Of a stretch of 64,000 nucleotides of DNA, positions 1 through 8,347 are shown in pieces (the stretch's first letter is position 1; each line of letters opens with the position of its first letter). The notes below the pieces were generated by a model, which saw only the letters and a list, made by a program, of their open reading frames with translations, ran no database searches and was not told where the DNA came from. This DNA comes from Methylomicrobium agile (GTDB lineage Bacteria > Pseudomonadota > Gammaproteobacteria > Methylococcales > Methylomonadaceae): NCBI RefSeq assembly GCF_000733855.1, contig NZ_JPOJ01000001.1, positions 806,001-870,000 on the forward strand. The letters are read 5' to 3'. The position numbers and the translations under genes are program-made.

Positions 1-1523
1 ATCAGCCAGACGCCGTGATTGAGAATCTCTCGTGCAGGGAGTGTCCCTGTTGGTAAGCCGGTAGGGTCACTCTCAACCCTGGCGCGTACCCGTACTTTCT
101 CCAAGATTATTCGGCCAATTTGAACTGTTCGCCACATTTGTCTTGCGGTGAGTGAATCGGCAAAAAGCCGCTCGTAGGCCTGACGCAAGGGATCGGTAGC
201 TGGTACCAATCCCTCCCGACCAAACAGCTTCTTTCTATCGGTCTTGGCTGCGACCACGTAGTCCTGCCAGTCGTTCGTGGTTACGGTGCAAGCCAGAAGC
301 GGGGCGAGTTCACGTGCGCTGAAGCAGGTCGGCGATAACGGCGGATCGTCCGCTCCCTGTTTGACCAGATAGGTAATGCCGGCCATCTGCAAGGTTTGCT
401 GCCAGATGGCCTGCCGCTCATCGAGCGCGGCAAAGTCTTCCAATTCTACCGCATTCTGGCGGTTACGCGATTGGGTAACACGATCACCAAAGCCGTCAGG
501 CGCATTTTCAAGGCAAACGAATGTCGCCATGACGACTGCGGGATGCGCTTCGTAGTGAGCCAACGGCTCGCGGGCTATCGCACCAACCGTCTGCGCTCCG
601 TTGATGATGGACAGGCCTCGAACGCGAAACCTGCCAGCCTGCCGATTTGGATCACGCGGATGCTGCTCCTGTATAGAATCGCAGAGGAAGGTGACCCCGT
701 TATTGAAGTAGAAGAAGTGTTGCGCTTCTTGTCGCAGGGTCTCGCTCAGTCCAGTGTTGACGGTGGTCGTGCCCTTGAAACGGCGAATGTTCCGATCAAC
801 CAGATGCTCTTTATGCGCCGCCCAAAGTTCAGCGAGTCGCTTGGCATCCATGCGGCCATAGAACGACCGGTAGGGTTCCTGCGTGTAGCCGAAGTCTCTC
901 AACTCGACTTCGGCTTCTATGGGCTGGGCCGAAATCCCGTCCAAATGCAGGTCGTGGAGCGTCGTGAGCCCATAGGCATGGCACCGAAGAAAACCCGGAT
1001 TCGTACCATTGAACGCACGCTCTAAGTCGGCAAATATGTCGCGCCGGTCATCGGACACGGCCGTGCCGGAATAGGCAAGAACGACTTTGATTCTGCAGAC
1101 ACCACTGTTCAAAGCGTTGGTGATTACTGCCTGTCGGTTTTGCAGCGCGTTATTGAAACGATCCCAGCGCCCTTGCAAGAAGTCGGTTATACCATCGCGG
1201 AATTTCGATACGTCACCGAGTTCCGGCTCGCCGCTGCCTGAGTCTTTGTACTTGGATTGGACGAGCCAGATCGTTTGATCCGGCGCAACAAGTACCGAAT
1301 CAATACCATGATCCTGACCGCCGTCGATGCTGGCTGCCACCGCTTCGTCCAAAGTAGCTCTAGCGCCTTCATGTAGAACGAATGCCGCGATTGCTTTAGA
1401 CAGGAAGTTGCTGCGTCGAGACTCTGGAGTGTTTCCCGTTCCAGTGATTAGGGTCGAATAGTCTGCGTCAAGCTTTTGACGAAGCAGATCAAGTTCGAGT
1501 GGTCGAGCGAGAAAGGTTGCCAT
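1..1523 (-). CDS. AIPR-family protein with N-terminal PD-(D/E)XK-like nuclease motif (partial, runs off the window)
   Basis: I translated this gene directly from the minus strand. It starts at the ATG at 1523-1521, which overlaps the helicase stop as TGATG, and stays open to base 1, giving about 507 residues without a C-terminus. Residues around 70-95 contain GIDSV followed by WLVQSKYK, which fits the D...(E/Q)xK core of a PD-(D/E)XK nuclease with Gln in place of Glu. Residues about 270-320 contain FYFNNGVTFLCDS and then SIINGAQTVGA, the signature pattern of AIPR (abortive infection phage resistance) proteins. Family knowledge suggests a nuclease that acts in phage defence. The translational coupling to the SNF2 helicase makes a two-component machine likely. 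The target and trigger cannot be seen. Confidence 0.8.
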   Translation of the reverse strand, partial: MATFLARPLELDLLRQKLDADYSTLITGTGNTPESRRSNFLSKAIAAFVLHEGARATLDEAVAASIDGGQDHGIDSVLVAPDQTIWLVQSKYKDSGSGEPELGDVSKFRDGITDFLQGRWDRFNNALQNRQAVITNALNSGVCRIKVVLAYSGTAVSDDRRDIFADLERAFNGTNPGFLRCHAYGLTTLHDLHLDGISAQPIEAEVELRDFGYTQEPYRSFYGRMDAKRLAELWAAHKEHLVDRNIRRFKGTTTVNTGLSETLRQEAQHFFYFNNGVTFLCDSIQEQHPRDPNRQAGRFRVRGLSIINGAQTVGAIAREPLAHYEAHPAVVMATFVCLENAPDGFGDRVTQSRNRQNAVELEDFAALDERQAIWQQTLQMAGITYLVKQGADDPPLSPTCFSARELAPLLACTVTTNDWQDYVVAAKTDRKKLFGREGLVPATDPLRQAYERLFADSLTARQMWRTVQIGRIILEKVRVRARVESDPTGLPTGTLPAREILNHGVWL

Positions 1524-4393
1524 CAGATTAATTCCCACTCAATAGTGAACAAGATTTGTTCACTAACCTGTTGCTGAAGTTGTTGTTCCAACTGTCCGAT
1601 CAAATCGTTACGCTGCGACTCGATCTCATCCTGGCGGTCGAACAATTCGCGGCGGAGCTTGTTACGCTTAGTTTCCAGTTCCCGCTGACGTTTTTGCCAA
1701 TGCAGCTTTTCATCCAGTGTCGGCGCAGTCGCGGCAGTGCGGCGAATCTCTTTCACTTCTCTATCAATTTCCTTAATTTCCTGCTCCAGGCCGAGCTTCA
1801 GGTCGTCTGCCCAGGCATCCAGTTTTTCGACTTCTTGCTGAAAATAGCCCAGATTGCGTTGATTGATCTCGCGGAGCAGGTTTTGTTTGCGCGTTTCAAG
1901 GTCTTCGACTAGAACGATAGGTAATTGCACTTCACCTCCGCTCTCCCCAGTAAAGGAAGTAGAGGTCGCAGGAAAACGTAACAATTTTTCCGGATCGTCT
2001 TCGATCAATATGCGACTATCGGCTGTGCTGGCGGCAACGATTAGATGCTGTTCCTGGCTGCCCAAGGCTTCGACAGTGACGAGCTTAACCGCCAGCCACC
2101 CCACTTGACCGCGATAGGCCTTGAGCGTACTGACCTGAGTGCCATAAGCGTCGTAATCGAAAATCAGGCGGGCGTTGGGTAATACGCGGCTTTTGGCTTG
2201 ATGCGTAACCCATTCGGCCAAGGGGTAGCCGATTCTATATAAATGAGCATCGCCGCTGCGTCGGGGCAATTCGTAACGCCCTAATTCAACGTTTTGCAAT
2301 TGCTGATCAGGCAGACGAAGCAATCTAAAGCCGCTATCGTCGAATTCGGCGCAGCCACCCAGTTCAGCGCGGCTGATGTCGATCAGCATTTTCTCGTAGC
2401 GGCTACGGGTAGCGACGCTGTCTTCGGCGCGGACGCGTAGTTTTTCCTGCACCTCTTCGTCGAAGTTTTCCAGTAACAGTTGGCGAGTTTTGACCATCGC
2501 TTCGTTGATCTCGTTGGATAGATCGTTTTGCAATTGCTGGAAGCTGGTCTGGATGGTTTCCGGGTCGCGGCAGTTCTGGTAAATCTCGGCGATGCGACGC
2601 TCGAAATCCACCCCGGAACCAATCGCCCCGAGTACTTCGTCGCTGGCGCCGAACACGCCTTCAAAGAGTTGAAATTTCTGCGCCAAGAGTTCGTAAACGC
2701 GAGCATCCGCTTCGTTGCTGCGATCCACGAAGTTGACGACCACGACATCGAATTTTTGGCCGTAGCGATGACAGCGGCCAATGCGCTGCTCGATGCGCTG
2801 CGGATTCCAAGGCAAATCGTAATTGATCACCAAGGAACAGAATTGCAGGTTAATCCCTTCGGCTCCGGCTTCGGTGGCGATCATGATGGTGCCGTTTTCT
2901 TTGAACTGCTCGACCAATGCGGCACGGGTATCGGCGGTTTTGGAACCGGTCACCCGATCCGTACCCTGGTGCCGTTGCAACCATTCTTTGTAAATAGCTT
3001 GCGCCCGAGCATCGCTGTTGGCGCCGTTAAAAAGCACGATGCCTGCACCGTATTCGGTTTCGGCCAATAGTGAAAGCAGGTATTCCTGAGTGCGTTTGGA
3101 CTCGGTAAAGATAATGGCTTTCTTCGGCGCGCCCAGCCGTTCCAATTCCGCAAAAGCGCGTTCGAGCGCGGTTAAGAGTGCCTTGCCTTTGGCGTTGTCG
3201 CGAATGCTGGTGGCCAACTTTTTGAATTGACGCAGTTCCGCTATCTCTTCGGCAATCGCGGCTTGCTCGTCGGCATTTTGCTTATCGTCCGTGACGGCAG
3301 ACTCATCCCATTCATCGGCGGTTTCGTCCAAAGACTCGTAATCTTCGTCCAAGGCTTCGGCGAGGTTAGGCACTTCTTGAATCGGCTCTATCAGGCCTTG
3401 CAAGCGATTCGCCATCGTTTCCAGGGCACCGGCAATCGCATGGGTAGACGAAGCCAATAATTTCCATAACACCAAAGAGATCAACTGACGTTGACCGTCC
3501 GGCAAAGCCTTGAGATTGGGGCGACGCAGATAATCGGCCACCCGTGCCGACAGTTCTTTTTCTTCGGTGGACGGCGTAAATTCCTGGACAATGGCGCGTC
3601 TTGCGGTGTACGAGACATAGGGTTGTACCTGCCGTCGTAAGGTACGCTTGCAGACGGGGGCAAGGCGCGCTCGAAGACCGGCGAATGCGGTATCTCGGCT
3701 TTGGCTGCTGAATTGCGCCCTGAAACTGTCGAGATCTCCGAATACCCGATCATCGATGATGCTAACCAAGCCGTACAGTTCCAGTAAGGAGTTCTGCAAT
3801 GGCGTTGCAGTTAATAGCACTTTGGAATGAACGCGCTCCAAGGCTTCCTTAAGCGTTCTGGCGATTACGTTACTGGGCTTGTAGACATTGCGTAGCCGGT
3901 GTGCCTCGTCCAGAACGACCAAGTCCCAATGAATCGCTTGAACATCATTCGCTTTGGCTTTGGCGAATTGGTATGAACAGATGACCGGTCCATCGTCGTA
4001 TTGAAACGGATTGCGGCGCTCTTGTTTACGGATGGCGTTGTAGTTCTTCGCTTCTAAAATCAGACCTTGCAGGCCGAATTTGTCTTGCAACTCTTGATGC
4101 CATTGCTTGCGCAGATTGGCGGGAACGGTAATCAGAATGCGACGGCGGCGCTCGGCCCAATGCTGAGAAATCACCAAACCCGCTTCGATTGTTTTACCAA
4201 GGCCGACTTCATCGGCCAGGATCACGCCACGAGAGAGTGGGTTTCTACAGGCAAACAAAGCAGCCTCGACCTGATGCGGGTTAAGGTCTACTTGCGCATC
4301 GACCAACGTGGAAGCTAACGATTCGACCGTATCGCCTGCCGCGCGACGGGTTAGCAACCAGGCGTAATACTGAGTTTGGTAAGGCGTGAGCAT
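1523..4393 (-). CDS. SNF2/RapA-type DEAD/DEAH helicase, probable defence ATPase
   Basis: This is a 956-residue superfamily 2 helicase. Visible motifs are DEVGLGKT (Walker A, residues about 61-68), LDEAHRLRN (Walker B, about 161-169), LLTATPLQNS (motif III, about 193), IIFTESKRTQEYL (start of the second RecA domain), TEAGAEGINLQ and QRIGRCHRYGQ (motifs V and VI). The C-terminal third is rich in Glu, Lys and Gln and is probably coiled coil. A TTG at 4414 would add seven residues; I prefer the ATG at 4393. The gene precedes and overlaps the AIPR nuclease gene, so the pair probably remodels or scans DNA and then cleaves it. It resembles RapA-like helicases found in restriction and defence loci. 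No methyltransferase is visible in the window. Confidence 0.85.
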   Translation of the reverse strand: MLTPYQTQYYAWLLTRRAAGDTVESLASTLVDAQVDLNPHQVEAALFACRNPLSRGVILADEVGLGKTIEAGLVISQHWAERRRRILITVPANLRKQWHQELQDKFGLQGLILEAKNYNAIRKQERRNPFQYDDGPVICSYQFAKAKANDVQAIHWDLVVLDEAHRLRNVYKPSNVIARTLKEALERVHSKVLLTATPLQNSLLELYGLVSIIDDRVFGDLDSFRAQFSSQSRDTAFAGLRARLAPVCKRTLRRQVQPYVSYTARRAIVQEFTPSTEEKELSARVADYLRRPNLKALPDGQRQLISLVLWKLLASSTHAIAGALETMANRLQGLIEPIQEVPNLAEALDEDYESLDETADEWDESAVTDDKQNADEQAAIAEEIAELRQFKKLATSIRDNAKGKALLTALERAFAELERLGAPKKAIIFTESKRTQEYLLSLLAETEYGAGIVLFNGANSDARAQAIYKEWLQRHQGTDRVTGSKTADTRAALVEQFKENGTIMIATEAGAEGINLQFCSLVINYDLPWNPQRIEQRIGRCHRYGQKFDVVVVNFVDRSNEADARVYELLAQKFQLFEGVFGASDEVLGAIGSGVDFERRIAEIYQNCRDPETIQTSFQQLQNDLSNEINEAMVKTRQLLLENFDEEVQEKLRVRAEDSVATRSRYEKMLIDISRAELGGCAEFDDSGFRLLRLPDQQLQNVELGRYELPRRSGDAHLYRIGYPLAEWVTHQAKSRVLPNARLIFDYDAYGTQVSTLKAYRGQVGWLAVKLVTVEALGSQEQHLIVAASTADSRILIEDDPEKLLRFPATSTSFTGESGGEVQLPIVLVEDLETRKQNLLREINQRNLGYFQQEVEKLDAWADDLKLGLEQEIKEIDREVKEIRRTAATAPTLDEKLHWQKRQRELETKRNKLRRELFDRQDEIESQRNDLIGQLEQQLQQQVSEQILFTIEWELI

Positions 4394-4717
4394 TTTTTGT
4401 AGTGCTATCAACAAAGAATCCCTAAAATTTATTGATGCTGACTTCCGTTGTAATCGGAAAACGAGTCATTAGATTACAGTGCCCTCATGTATTTACCCTT
4501 TTGGCAGTTTATGCAGCCAGTTCCAAATGGCAGAACTAAGGTTGAATGTTGAAATTTCCGGTCTTAAAGTAGCTGCTAGACCATCTTTCTTTCTACAAAG
4601 CAACAGGCGGCGAACTCAACAAACGTGGAACTTCATTGGTCGTCTACAAGTAACGCGAGCTGGTGATTAATTTTAGCCTCTTTTGCACTTCCCGGCACTA
4701 TCCAACAGAACAGCATG
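4394..4717. other. Intergenic stretch upstream of the helicase
   Basis: No convincing gene is present. The stretch should contain the helicase promoter, but no clear -10/-35 pair stood out. A 63-codon plus-strand frame here has no recognisable features. Confidence 0.5.
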
Positions 4718-5165
4718 CAACGGAGGAAGGCTGACTGTATTTGGCCGTAGTGATTGATTTCTTTTCCCGGCAGGTGATGGGCTGGTCCATGGCAGAGCAT
4801 AGGCGGACTCAGCGGGTGAATGACACCTATTGATGGCCCTTTGGAAGCGAAAGCCAGAGAAGGGGCTGATGTAACATACCGATCGCGGCAGCTAATATGC
4901 GTCGGAAAGTCATCGAGCGCTGTTAACGCTGCATGACATCCGGCAGAGCATGAACCGTAAGGGCAATTGCTGGGATTATGCAGTTTCGGAAAGCTTCTTT
5001 CACAGCCTAAAAACCGAGCTGATACAAGATAGGTCAAACCCAATCGGAGGCTAAACAGATGGTGTTTGAATATATCGAGGGTTTTACAACCGCGAGCGAC
5101 TTCATTCCGCCAACGGTTATCTGTCGCCTGTGAACTATGAATTACAGCAAAAAGCTGCTTGACCG
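4718..5165 (+). pseudogene. Decayed IS3-family transposase (OrfB) remnant
   Basis: Pieces of an IS3-family DDE transposase can be read across several frames. They include LYLAVVIDFFSRQVMGWSM (around 4737-4795), LLMALWKRKPEKGLM with HTDRGSQ (around 4830-4890), [20 protein letters not shown] (around 4950-5010), then EYIEGF, LHSANGYLSPVNYE and LQQKAA. The order matches the catalytic half of OrfB, but stop codons and frameshifts interrupt it. The N-terminal part and the OrfA gene are missing. The bases just after the C-terminal remnant (about 5167-5193) look like an IS terminal repeat. This is a dead element. Confidence 0.85.
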
Positions 5166-5221
5166 TCTGTCCGGAAAAGTGTTGACACATCACGTTCGAC
5201 CGGTGCTTATGGGCGGTGAAT

Positions 5222-5395
5222 GTTGCGTTTGAAGACCGACAGGATTTATTAGGCCACAAATCGAGCCGAATCACGGATCATTATTCGTCAGCCGAATTGG
5301 AAAATCTGATTGCTGCGGTGAAAAAGGTCTGCGTCGGCGTGTCACGCAAAATTCACGCAACGAAATCGCAGGGCAATAAAAAAGGGAATCAATGA
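5222..5395 (+). pseudogene. C-terminal remnant of an older phage-type integrase
   Basis: One frame reads AFEDRQDLLGHKSSRITDHY followed by SSAELENLIAAVKKVC, typical of the last 40 to 50 residues of a tyrosine recombinase: the GH box, with the Tyr in ITxHYS as the catalytic residue. Nothing upstream encodes the rest, and the decayed IS3 copy abuts it on the left, so an insertion or deletion probably removed the rest. Its position next to the tRNA-Thr-derived repeat suggests an earlier island used the same tRNA gene. It is not the N-terminally intact integrase at 5635. Confidence 0.75.
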
Positions 5396-5419
5396 AGTTG
5401 TAGTTCATTGATTCCCTTA
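5377..5419 (-). terminator. Rho-independent terminator beside the left attachment repeat
   Basis: A 15-bp perfect stem (5382-5396 with 5405-5419) with an 8-nt loop is followed on the minus strand by a run of Ts. It lies directly after the displaced tRNA-Thr 3' end, matching the terminators after the intact tRNA-Thr and tRNA-Met genes, so it was probably the original terminator of this tRNA gene or of an earlier copy. Confidence 0.85.
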
Positions 5420-5427
5420 TTAATTTA

Positions 5428-5473
5428 TGGAGCTGGCGATGGGACTCGAACCCGCGACCGGCTGATTACAAAT
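5428..5473. repeat. Left attachment site (attL), 46-bp copy of the tRNA-Thr 3' part
   Basis: These 46 bases are identical to 13590-13635, which form the 3' part of tRNA-Thr, from the CCA end into the anticodon loop. Identity stops exactly at 5473/13635. This is the standard footprint of a tyrosine integrase that inserts into a tRNA gene. Confidence 0.93.
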
Positions 5474-5556
5474 TTGAAGGCCTGCTATTTTCTGCTGATT
5501 GCTTAACCTTAACAAACCTTTACAAACCAATACGTTCAGCCTATCATAGCCTTAAC

Positions 5557-5613
5557 GGTGCTACACCAAATTTACCGAAATTTGACCGAGAGCGTAGCAC
5601 CAGCGTAGCACCA
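5557..5613. repeat. Left-end GCGTAGCACCA repeats (candidate integrase arm sites)
   Basis: Two directly adjacent 11-bp copies of GCGTAGCACCA lie at 5592-5602 and 5603-5613, 21 bases before the integrase start. An inverted partial copy, GGTGCTAC, lies at 5557-5564. A near-identical tandem pair lies at the other end of the element (13523-13544). Shared repeats just inside both ends are typical of arm-type binding sites for the integrase or its excision factor. They may also let the integrase control its own promoter. Confidence 0.6.
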
Positions 5614-5634
5614 GAAATTGACGCAAAGGCAGGC

Positions 5635-6849
5635 ATGACAACACATTTCGACTTCACCAAGCCAAAACTTGAAGCACTGAGAGAGCCAAAACCCGGCGGA
5701 CGAATCGTTTACCACGATACCCACAAGAACGCAGCCGGGTTACAGCTTAGGCACTCGGGCAATACAAAGACGTTCTTCATTCAAAAACGCGTAGACGGCA
5801 AGCCGGAGCGCGTCACTATCGGCAAGTTCCCCGATATGTCCATCGAGAATGCCAGAAAGGAAGCGGCGCGGCTGAGCGCGTTAATCGCGCAGAAGATTAA
5901 CCCCAACACCGACGCCAGAGCCTTAAAGACCGAAACCACCCTGCAAGAGTTGTTCGACGAATTTCTCAAACACCGACGCAATAAGCGCGGCGCGTTCCTG
6001 TCCGAGAAAACCAAGCGCAGCTACCGTTACGACTTCGGTCTGTACCTGGAGAAATGGGGTAAGCGCCAACTGTCGCAGTTCAAGGATACCGACTTCGGCA
6101 AATTACATGCGGCGATCGGCAAGGAGCATCCCACAACAGCGAACCGCGTGATTGCAATGGCGTCGAGTCTGTTCGGCTATGCCGTCGAGCGCAAGCTGTT
6201 CAAAGGTGCGAACCCGGCGCACGGGATCAAGAAGTTTCCCGAAACCAAGCGAGATCGTTTTTTACAGCACGATGAATTACCCGCATTTTTCAAGGCGCTG
6301 GCCGAGGAACCGAACGACACCCTACGCGATTATTTTCTGTTGTCTCTGCTGACCGGAGCGCGGCGCTCCAATGTGCAGGAAATGGAGTGGAGCCAGATCA
6401 ATCTGGCGCGGGCCGAATGGCGCATCCCGACCACTAAGAACGGCGAGCCTCAGACCGTCACCCTATCCCCGGAAGCCGTGGAAATCCTGCGTAATCGGCA
6501 AGGCTGTCATGCAGTTTGGGTGTTCCCCGGCACCGGCGCAACCGGGCATATCGTCGAACCCAAGAAGGCATGGCGGCGCGTGCTGGATCGGGCGGGCATT
6601 GATAATCTACGGATCCACGACTTGCGGCGCACGCTGGGGAGTTGGCAAGCTAAAACCGGCGCATCCCTGGCGATTGTCGGCAAGAGTCTTAACCACAAGT
6701 CGCCATCGACCACGGCCATTTATGCGCGGCTGGACCTTGATCCGGTCCGGGAGTCGGTCGAACGAGCTACCGGCGCAATGCTGGCGGCCGGCGGCTTGAA
6801 AGAAGCGGGCGAGATTATTCCCATTAACAAGAGGAAACAAGCAAAATGA
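5635..6849 (+). CDS. int: P4-type tyrosine integrase (DUF4102 N-terminal domain)
   Basis: This 404-residue site-specific recombinase should insert the element into and excise it from tRNA-Thr. The N-terminus has the DUF4102 arm-binding fold (GLQLRHSGNTKTFFIQKRVDG, then VTIGKFPDMSIENARKEA). The catalytic domain shows the first Arg in LLTGARRSNVQEMEW (about residue 242), HDLRRTLGSW (His-x-x-Arg, about 327), His in LNHKSPSTT (about 353) and the nucleophile Tyr in TAIYARLD (about 363). All key residues are present, so it looks functional. It lies just inside attL and its stop overlaps the next start, so the toxin-antitoxin pair is translated from the same message. Confidence 0.96.
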   Translation: MTTHFDFTKPKLEALREPKPGGRIVYHDTHKNAAGLQLRHSGNTKTFFIQKRVDGKPERVTIGKFPDMSIENARKEAARLSALIAQKINPNTDARALKTETTLQELFDEFLKHRRNKRGAFLSEKTKRSYRYDFGLYLEKWGKRQLSQFKDTDFGKLHAAIGKEHPTTANRVIAMASSLFGYAVERKLFKGANPAHGIKKFPETKRDRFLQHDELPAFFKALAEEPNDTLRDYFLLSLLTGARRSNVQEMEWSQINLARAEWRIPTTKNGEPQTVTLSPEAVEILRNRQGCHAVWVFPGTGATGHIVEPKKAWRRVLDRAGIDNLRIHDLRRTLGSWQAKTGASLAIVGKSLNHKSPSTTAIYARLDLDPVRESVERATGAMLAAGGLKEAGEIIPINKRKQAK

Positions 6850-7076
6850 GCATCGACTATCACGACATCATCACCATCGAACCAGGAAAGCGCAGCGGCA
6901 AGCCTTGCATCCGGGGCTTACGGATTACCGTGGACGACATTCTGGACTGTTTTGCGGCCGGCATGACCGAAGAGGAAGTGCTGGACGATTACGACTATTT
7001 GACCCGCGACGACATCCGGGCTTGTTTCGCGTATGCGGCCGACCGCGAACGCCATACGCGGGTAATCAAGGGATGA
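6846..7076 (+). CDS. DUF433 protein, likely antitoxin
   Basis: This 76-residue protein is a DUF433 member. GKPCIRGLRITVDDILDCFAAGMTEEE is the typical DUF433 core, a small helix-turn-helix-like domain. In many genomes DUF433 genes precede DUF5615 PIN-like genes and act as their antitoxins. Here the start overlaps the integrase stop by four bases and the stop overlaps the DUF5615 start, so the three are translationally coupled. The role is inferred from family and context. Confidence 0.85.
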   Translation: MSIDYHDIITIEPGKRSGKPCIRGLRITVDDILDCFAAGMTEEEVLDDYDYLTRDDIRACFAYAADRERHTRVIKG

Positions 7077-7405
7077 GGCTGCTTTTTGACGAAAACCTGT
7101 CCCCCAAAATGGTGGGCGGATTAAGCGATGTTTTTCCCAGTTCCGCCCATGTGGACCGGATCGGCTTGGGCGGCGGTTCCGATGATGAAGTATGGCGCTA
7201 CGCCAAGGAAAACGATTTCGTGATTATCAGCAAAGACGCCGACTTTTACGAACAAAGCATGTTGCGCGGGCATCCGCCCAAAGTGATATGGATACGCCGC
7301 GGTAACTGCACCAATCGACAATTGCAGTTGATCCTGAGAAACAAGGCAAGCGTTATTGCCGAGCTTTGCGAAGCTGACGACGTTTCATTGCTCAGGATCG
7401 ACTGA
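7073..7405 (+). CDS. DUF5615 PIN-like protein, likely toxin
   Basis: The protein has 110 residues from the ATG at 7073, which overlaps the DUF433 stop. It begins MRLLFDENLSPKMVGGLSD, and ISKDADFYEQ sits in the middle. These acidic motifs (FDEN and KDADF) are the PIN-like core of DUF5615, whose members are presumed RNases. Frame-matched residues exist upstream of this ATG but belong to an out-of-phase reading of the antitoxin. With DUF433 it probably forms a maintenance module for the element. Confidence 0.85.
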   Translation: MRLLFDENLSPKMVGGLSDVFPSSAHVDRIGLGGGSDDEVWRYAKENDFVIISKDADFYEQSMLRGHPPKVIWIRRGNCTNRQLQLILRNKASVIAELCEADDVSLLRID

Positions 7406-7500
7406 CCCCATTTAACCGGATAGCACGGCCATGCGACAAGGCGGATTCATCACCCGCTTTCCGGTTAACCCTTCGTGATGATTCACTGTGATGGAGTGAA

Positions 7501-7923
7501 ATGACTTACACCAGATTTTCCCACGATGGCTATGAGGGGTTGTACCCTCATGAACTGATTGCGATAGTTGGCTATATGGAACGACGCGACGCCAGCGAAT
7601 TGGAGCGCATTATCCGAGAGCCGCCGAAGTCGCCTTACAGCGTGAAGTCACAAGGAATGAGGGACTTTATAGCCGATGTGATTGCAGGCAAGAAAACACG
7701 CCCCAGAAAGAAACCATCAACCGAACGCCGCGATTTTGAAATAGCCCTGGCGATTGATGACTTGATGTTCTATGAAGGCTATAACCTAACATCAAGCTGG
7801 GACAAAGACGGCGCGGCGGCCATTGTTGCAGAAAGATTTGGTCTTGAAGGCAAAGACCCGGAGGGGACGGCAGTTAAAGCATACCAAAGGTTCCAGCATA
7901 TAGTGAAAACGCCTAAGCCGTAA
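7501..7923 (+). CDS. Hypothetical protein (140 aa) of the integrative element
   Basis: I do not recognise this family. The protein is soluble and charged, with a basic linker (GKKTRPRKKPSTERRD) between an N-terminal helical part and a C-terminal part that reads as helices (DGAAAIVAERFGLEGKDPEG). The last part could be a small DNA-binding or regulatory fold. Its own upstream region of about 95 bases contains separated inverted TTAACCGGA/TCCGGTTAA elements (about 7410 and 7460), so it may have its own promoter. Confidence 0.6.
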   Translation: MTYTRFSHDGYEGLYPHELIAIVGYMERRDASELERIIREPPKSPYSVKSQGMRDFIADVIAGKKTRPRKKPSTERRDFEIALAIDDLMFYEGYNLTSSWDKDGAAAIVAERFGLEGKDPEGTAVKAYQRFQHIVKTPKP

Positions 7924-8029
7924 TCTGGAAAATGTGAAGTCACATCTTCCATGACTCACCGAAAAATATTCCCATAATACCGTAGCTATACCGCGCCATA
8001 TCGGAGCGGCTCTATCAATATGAGATTCT

Positions 8030-8227
8030 ATGGCTACCCAACAATTATTCCCCCCGAAACAAGCCGCCGATTATCTCGGTGTCAAAGTTTCAACACTTGA
8101 GGTGTGGCGTTCGACCAAGCGCTATAACATCCCCTATGTGAAGGTCGGCAGATTGGTGAAATATCGCCAGTCAGATCTTGATGCTTTTTTGGAGTCGCGG
8201 ACTGTCGGCGCGGATTCCGCCGCGTAA
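8030..8227 (+). CDS. AlpA-like helix-turn-helix regulator/excisionase
   Basis: This 65-residue protein reads QLFPPKQAADYLGVKVSTLE followed by YVKVGRLVKYRQSDLDAFLE. That is the MerR/AlpA-type excisionase fold: a helix-turn-helix plus a wing ending in the usual DLDAFLE helix. In P4-like elements such proteins activate integrase transcription or direct excision. A hairpin with a T-run lies just after the gene and a palindrome follows, so this gene may form its own short transcription unit before the replication genes. Confidence 0.88.
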   Translation: MATQQLFPPKQAADYLGVKVSTLEVWRSTKRYNIPYVKVGRLVKYRQSDLDAFLESRTVGADSAA

Positions 8228-8229
8228 TG

Positions 8230-8263
8230 AACCCCGAACCTACCACCATAGGCCGGGGTTTTG
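8230..8263 (+). terminator. Possible rho-independent terminator after the AlpA-like gene
   Basis: AACCCCG near 8230 can pair with CGGGGTT near 8256, followed by a short T stretch. The loop is long (about 17 bases), so the hairpin is only moderately convincing. Confidence 0.5.
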
Positions 8264-8289
8264 CGCATCCATGCCGCCAAGAATGAACG

Positions 8290-8308
8290 AGTGTGATTTT
8301 ATCACACT
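8290..8308. promoter_or_regulatory. 19-bp palindrome before the replication genes (possible operator)
   Basis: AGTGTGATTTTATCACACT has 7-bp perfect arms around a 5-base centre. It lies 40 bases before the primase gene start, between the AlpA-like gene and the replication operon, which suits an operator for the AlpA-like or a host regulator. The half-site TGTGA...TCACA also resembles a CRP-type site. Confidence 0.5.
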
Positions 8309-8347
8309 GGCGGCGATGACGCGACCCGGCGAAACAGGATTTTGCCA

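Noticed and set aside
396-1025. A 209-residue plus-strand frame opposite the AIPR gene
   Set aside because: It lies wholly antisense to an AIPR protein with recognisable family motifs, and shows no motif of its own.
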